A DNA stretch of 64,000 nt from the NCBI RefSeq assembly GCF_014529535.1, contig NC_050735.1:9993739-10057738 (forward strand), written 5' to 3'. Below the pieces are notes generated by a model. It did not search any database, had not been told where the DNA came from, and saw only the letters and a program-made list of their open reading frames with translations. This document shows, in pieces, positions 61,291 to 64,000 of this stretch. The translations under genes were made by a program, and so were the position numbers. Numbering within the stretch: position 1 is the first letter of the stretch; every line of letters begins with the position of its first letter. Origin of the DNA: Bradysia coprophila (taxonomy: Eukaryota; Arthropoda; Insecta; Diptera; Sciaridae).

Positions 61291-63573
61291 CTAAAACGTT
61301 TTGCGATGGATTGCCCGTTGACCTTCTTCATCAAACTCTCGCTTAGACACCCACATCTTCTTGAACGTATCCAACGAAGCTAAAATTGATCCACCCATCC
61401 ATGTTGAGTATAGACGTTCTTGTGGCGCTGCAATCTGCATTTGAAATTGGATTTTGTTTGATTAATTCCGGATTTATGCGAAAAAATATTTCGAATTTAC
61501 TCGAATTTTCATGTCCTTAGCCACTCCTTTCTTCAGTTCCGACAGCAGCCGATCACCGAATCCCTTGAACAGTGTGGAACCACCCGATAAGACTATGTTT
61601 TGATACAAAATTTTCCTCAAATCTAAGTCAGACTTTTGGATTGAGTACATTAGAACTTCGTGGATGCCTTCGCATTCATCGCCTAAGAGATCTGGCCGAA
61701 ATAGCACTTCCGGCGCTCGGAATCGAGCTGGTCCAATCTATATCGAATTTTTTTTTGTTAAATCCATCCGGTTCCTCGAACATATCCGTTAAACTTACAT
61801 CGAATGTATTGCCATCGGGTAACGTGTACAGCACCTTCTCTGCGTCGATATTTTCTTCCTTCAATGGATTGGTACTCAAGTAGCACGCAGTCTCCTTGAT
61901 CGATCGGACTATTTCGAATTCGGCCGTTGTGCGGAAATTGAAACCTTCTTTTCGTATCAACGCTTTCAGATACCGGGTCACGTCACGACCGGCAATGTCT
62001 ACACGCATTATACTATGTGGCATGGCGAATCCTTCGTATATGGGAACAGCATGTGTAACACCATCGCCCGAATCCAACACGACACCGGTCACACGTCCAG
62101 TTGCATATCTGTGTATGTGTTAAAATCGGCTGTTAGTCGGATCGACGGAAGCATTTTTGGATTGACAATACTCACAAACTAAGCACCGCTTGCATGGAAA
62201 CAAACAACGCAGGCACATTAAACGTTTCGAAGAATATTTCTGCGGCCTTTTCTCGATTCTGTCGCGGATTGAGTGGTGCTTCCGTTAACAGTACGGGATG
62301 CTCTTCCGAAAATGTTGACAATTGGTCTTTGCTGTAGATGTAATTCCAAATCTTTTCCATGTCGTTCCAATCCGTTACAATGCCATGTTCCATTGGATAT
62401 TTTATGCTTAACAAACCGCGATGTTCTTCCGCTTTCGGTCCGACGAAGACATCACCTTCCAGAGCGCCGGCCATTACACGAACATGTTTTGGACGACCGA
62501 TACTAATTTGTTTGAATGGATTTGGTTTAGTCCTACTTGTCTTGATAGGGAGGAATAATGTGGATGGAAGAGAGTCACTTACTAGTTTGGAAACCGACAC
62601 TTCGGTATCTGATCTCCAGCAAATCCGCATTTTATCACGCCGGAACCCTGGAAAAAATCATTCATTTTTAGAAAACGTTTGATTGGCGAGTTTTCGGGTT
62701 TACATTGCACTGATAATTCGACGTTCTCAAGAAACGACGAGTTCCTGAAGTGACGTCGACAAATCGTCATTTCTTCAAGAACTCACTGTCGAATTTCCAA
62801 TGCTACTCAGTGCTACTTGCGAATAGTAACAAAAGAAAGTCAAATTCACGTAGTGATCGTATCGACAATTTGTGTCACATCAAAATTCGTTGCCAGTCTG
62901 AACGAAAAATCATTTGCTCAAAATGCCAAGAAAACGCATTTCGACTACATTTACACCGAATCCCGTTCCAATGCCTGTACCACCCTCAACAACACTCAAC
63001 ATCAATCAACATCGTGTTAATATTCATGGATTCACACCCAACGACTCAGTCGCTGGCCGTCATCGTTTAGATGAAATCGATCGATTTTACATAAAATGCC
63101 AAAAACATCGAGATTTCTACAAGGACCTGAGTGGTCGATCGCAGGCACAATTTTATGCTCGCACGAAACAATTTGCTACGCGGGATCCAACCAGTACGTA
63201 TCTGAAAATGCCGATAAGTCGATTTGAAGAACCTAAACCCGTGGCATATCCACAAACAATGGGACGTCGAGGTTTGGATAGTCTAAAAATTCGATTTGGT
63301 TGATTCGATGCCCGATAAAAGATGCCCATACCTAATTCAATGACACGGTACAATTCAAGTTCAATAAAAAATGTTTGTTTTTCCCGGCACCGATTTTCTT
63401 TCAAAACAATTATATATCCTGCGAAGGCATAAATGATGTCATTTTGATAGACAACTCCTACATCGACGAATCATTCGGATTTTTGACGGTTTCCGCAACA
63501 ATGTGCAAAAATATTTTGGACTTACATTATCAATGACAACGGGCTGATTGACAATTACATCATATGGTTCCAT
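61291..63573 (-). CDS. Arp1: Actin-related protein 1 (centractin), dynactin filament subunit
   Basis: Arp1 forms the short filament at the core of dynactin, the dynein cofactor for cargo transport. Six exons, 63573-63526, 62647-62583, 62502-62176, 62108-61799, 61737-61501 and 61434-61291, keep frame and give exactly 376 residues, the expected length. The start [16 protein letters not shown] is the Arp1 N-terminus. [66 protein letters not shown] and [20 protein letters not shown] mark the actin-fold nucleotide-binding regions. The end [18 protein letters not shown]...HRKTF is typical of Arp1. The first intron (878 nt) hosts a gene on the other strand. Confidence 0.97.
62923..63303 (+). CDS. 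Intronless unknown protein, 126 aa, nested in Arp1 intron 1
   Basis: The ATG at 62923 (context CAAAATGCC) opens 126 codons to TGA at 63301-63303, lying wholly in the first Arp1 intron on the opposite strand. The protein is basic, with no signal peptide or membrane helix. The N-terminal 40 residues are Pro/Thr-rich. The rest has [32 protein letters not shown] and [24 protein letters not shown] at 63363, 60 nt past the stop, supports a real transcript. I do not recognise the family. Short intronless genes nested in introns are often testis-expressed in flies, but that is only a suggestion here. Confidence 0.68.
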   Translation: MPRKRISTTFTPNPVPMPVPPSTTLNINQHRVNIHGFTPNDSVAGRHRLDEIDRFYIKCQKHRDFYKDLSGRSQAQFYARTKQFATRDPTSTYLKMPISRFEEPKPVAYPQTMGRRGLDSLKIRFG

Positions 63574-64000
63574 ATTTTATGCTAAATTTAATAAATAAAT
63601 CGAGAAAAAATGAGTAATATGTCCACAACGCGAAATTCACAAATGTCAAACCACCTTTTCAATTGTGTTCGTCATGTTGGCAGTACATGACTATCCGAAT
63701 GTCTTCTAGGTCTTCTACTACAAAATTAGTTATATTTCCTCTGGGAACGAACGAAGCCGTCATCACAGTTTACCAGTAAACCAATGTTTTAAACGGAAGA
63801 AGTGCGGTAAGTCTTTACATACGTAAAATAATTATGTTTCATGGAATATGTCCGTTTGTGTGTGTTGAAATTCTTTTTTACATGATACATGCGTCGAAAA
63901 CGACCGTACTTTTCAGTCCTTTTCGAAAATCCGTCACATAGCTCGGAATACAAACTCGGCTTGGTGTTCACTTTGTCATGTAGAGGTTTTTCTTTATATT
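63574..64000. other. Upstream flank of Arp1
   Basis: Presumably includes the Arp1 promoter and 5' UTR on the minus strand. No TATA box, repeat or coding exon was recognised. Confidence 0.4.

Noticed and set aside
1-64000. CRISPR array, bacterial operon or phage
   Set aside because: All recognised genes are spliced animal genes. The repeats are dispersed or palindromic, not regularly spaced direct repeats.

Overview
The window looks like a 64 kb piece of an insect nuclear genome, most likely a fly (Diptera). It is AT-rich, its genes have many short introns of about 55-120 nt with GT/AG ends, and it encodes Orco, the insect-only odorant co-receptor, next to a pickpocket-type DEG/ENaC channel. 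The dense load of small palindromic transposable elements would suit a lower dipteran such as a fungus gnat, but that placement is inference. All exon joins were made by eye from splice signals, reading-frame phase and family knowledge. No alignment was run.

Layout. (1) 1-6235, minus: a pickpocket DEG/ENaC channel whose C-terminus runs off the left edge. Its large intron holds a 2 kb foldback element. (2) 6.8-12.3 kb: three paralogous single-pass membrane proteins (minus, plus, minus) with a secreted Cys-containing MAM-like head, a stalk (mucin-like in two of them), one membrane helix and a short tail. (3) 12.8-14.6 kb: a LINE fragment inside a palindromic element, then a small membrane-protein ORF. 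(4) 15.0-21.3 kb, minus: complete Orco in 11 exons. (5) 21.3-35.7 kb: no coding gene seen; TIR elements, a decayed LINE end and a candidate promoter near 29.2 kb. (6) 35.7-37.0 kb, plus: a six-exon CRAL-TRIO lipid-transfer protein. (7) 37-50.7 kb: repeat-rich, no gene seen. (8) 50.7-53.3 kb, plus: a Not-family homeobox gene with an eh1 repressor motif. (9) 56.0-57.7 kb, minus: a ninjurin with three alternative terminal exons. (10) 61.3-63.6 kb, minus: Arp1 (centractin), with a short unknown gene nested on the opposite strand in its first intron.

The genes do not form a pathway; this is an ordinary eukaryotic neighbourhood of unrelated genes. The frame-consistent reconstructions give 469 aa (Orco), 376 aa (Arp1), 308 aa (CRAL-TRIO), 292 aa (Not), 377, 550 and 244 aa (the MAM-like trio) and 136-139 aa (ninjurin isoforms). 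The most unusual features are the ninjurin exon triplet, the MAM-like/mucin trio, the nested transposable elements at 43-44 kb with a matching empty site at 54.9 kb, and a repeated C(GAA)G mini-hairpin motif in the loops of several otherwise unrelated palindromic elements.
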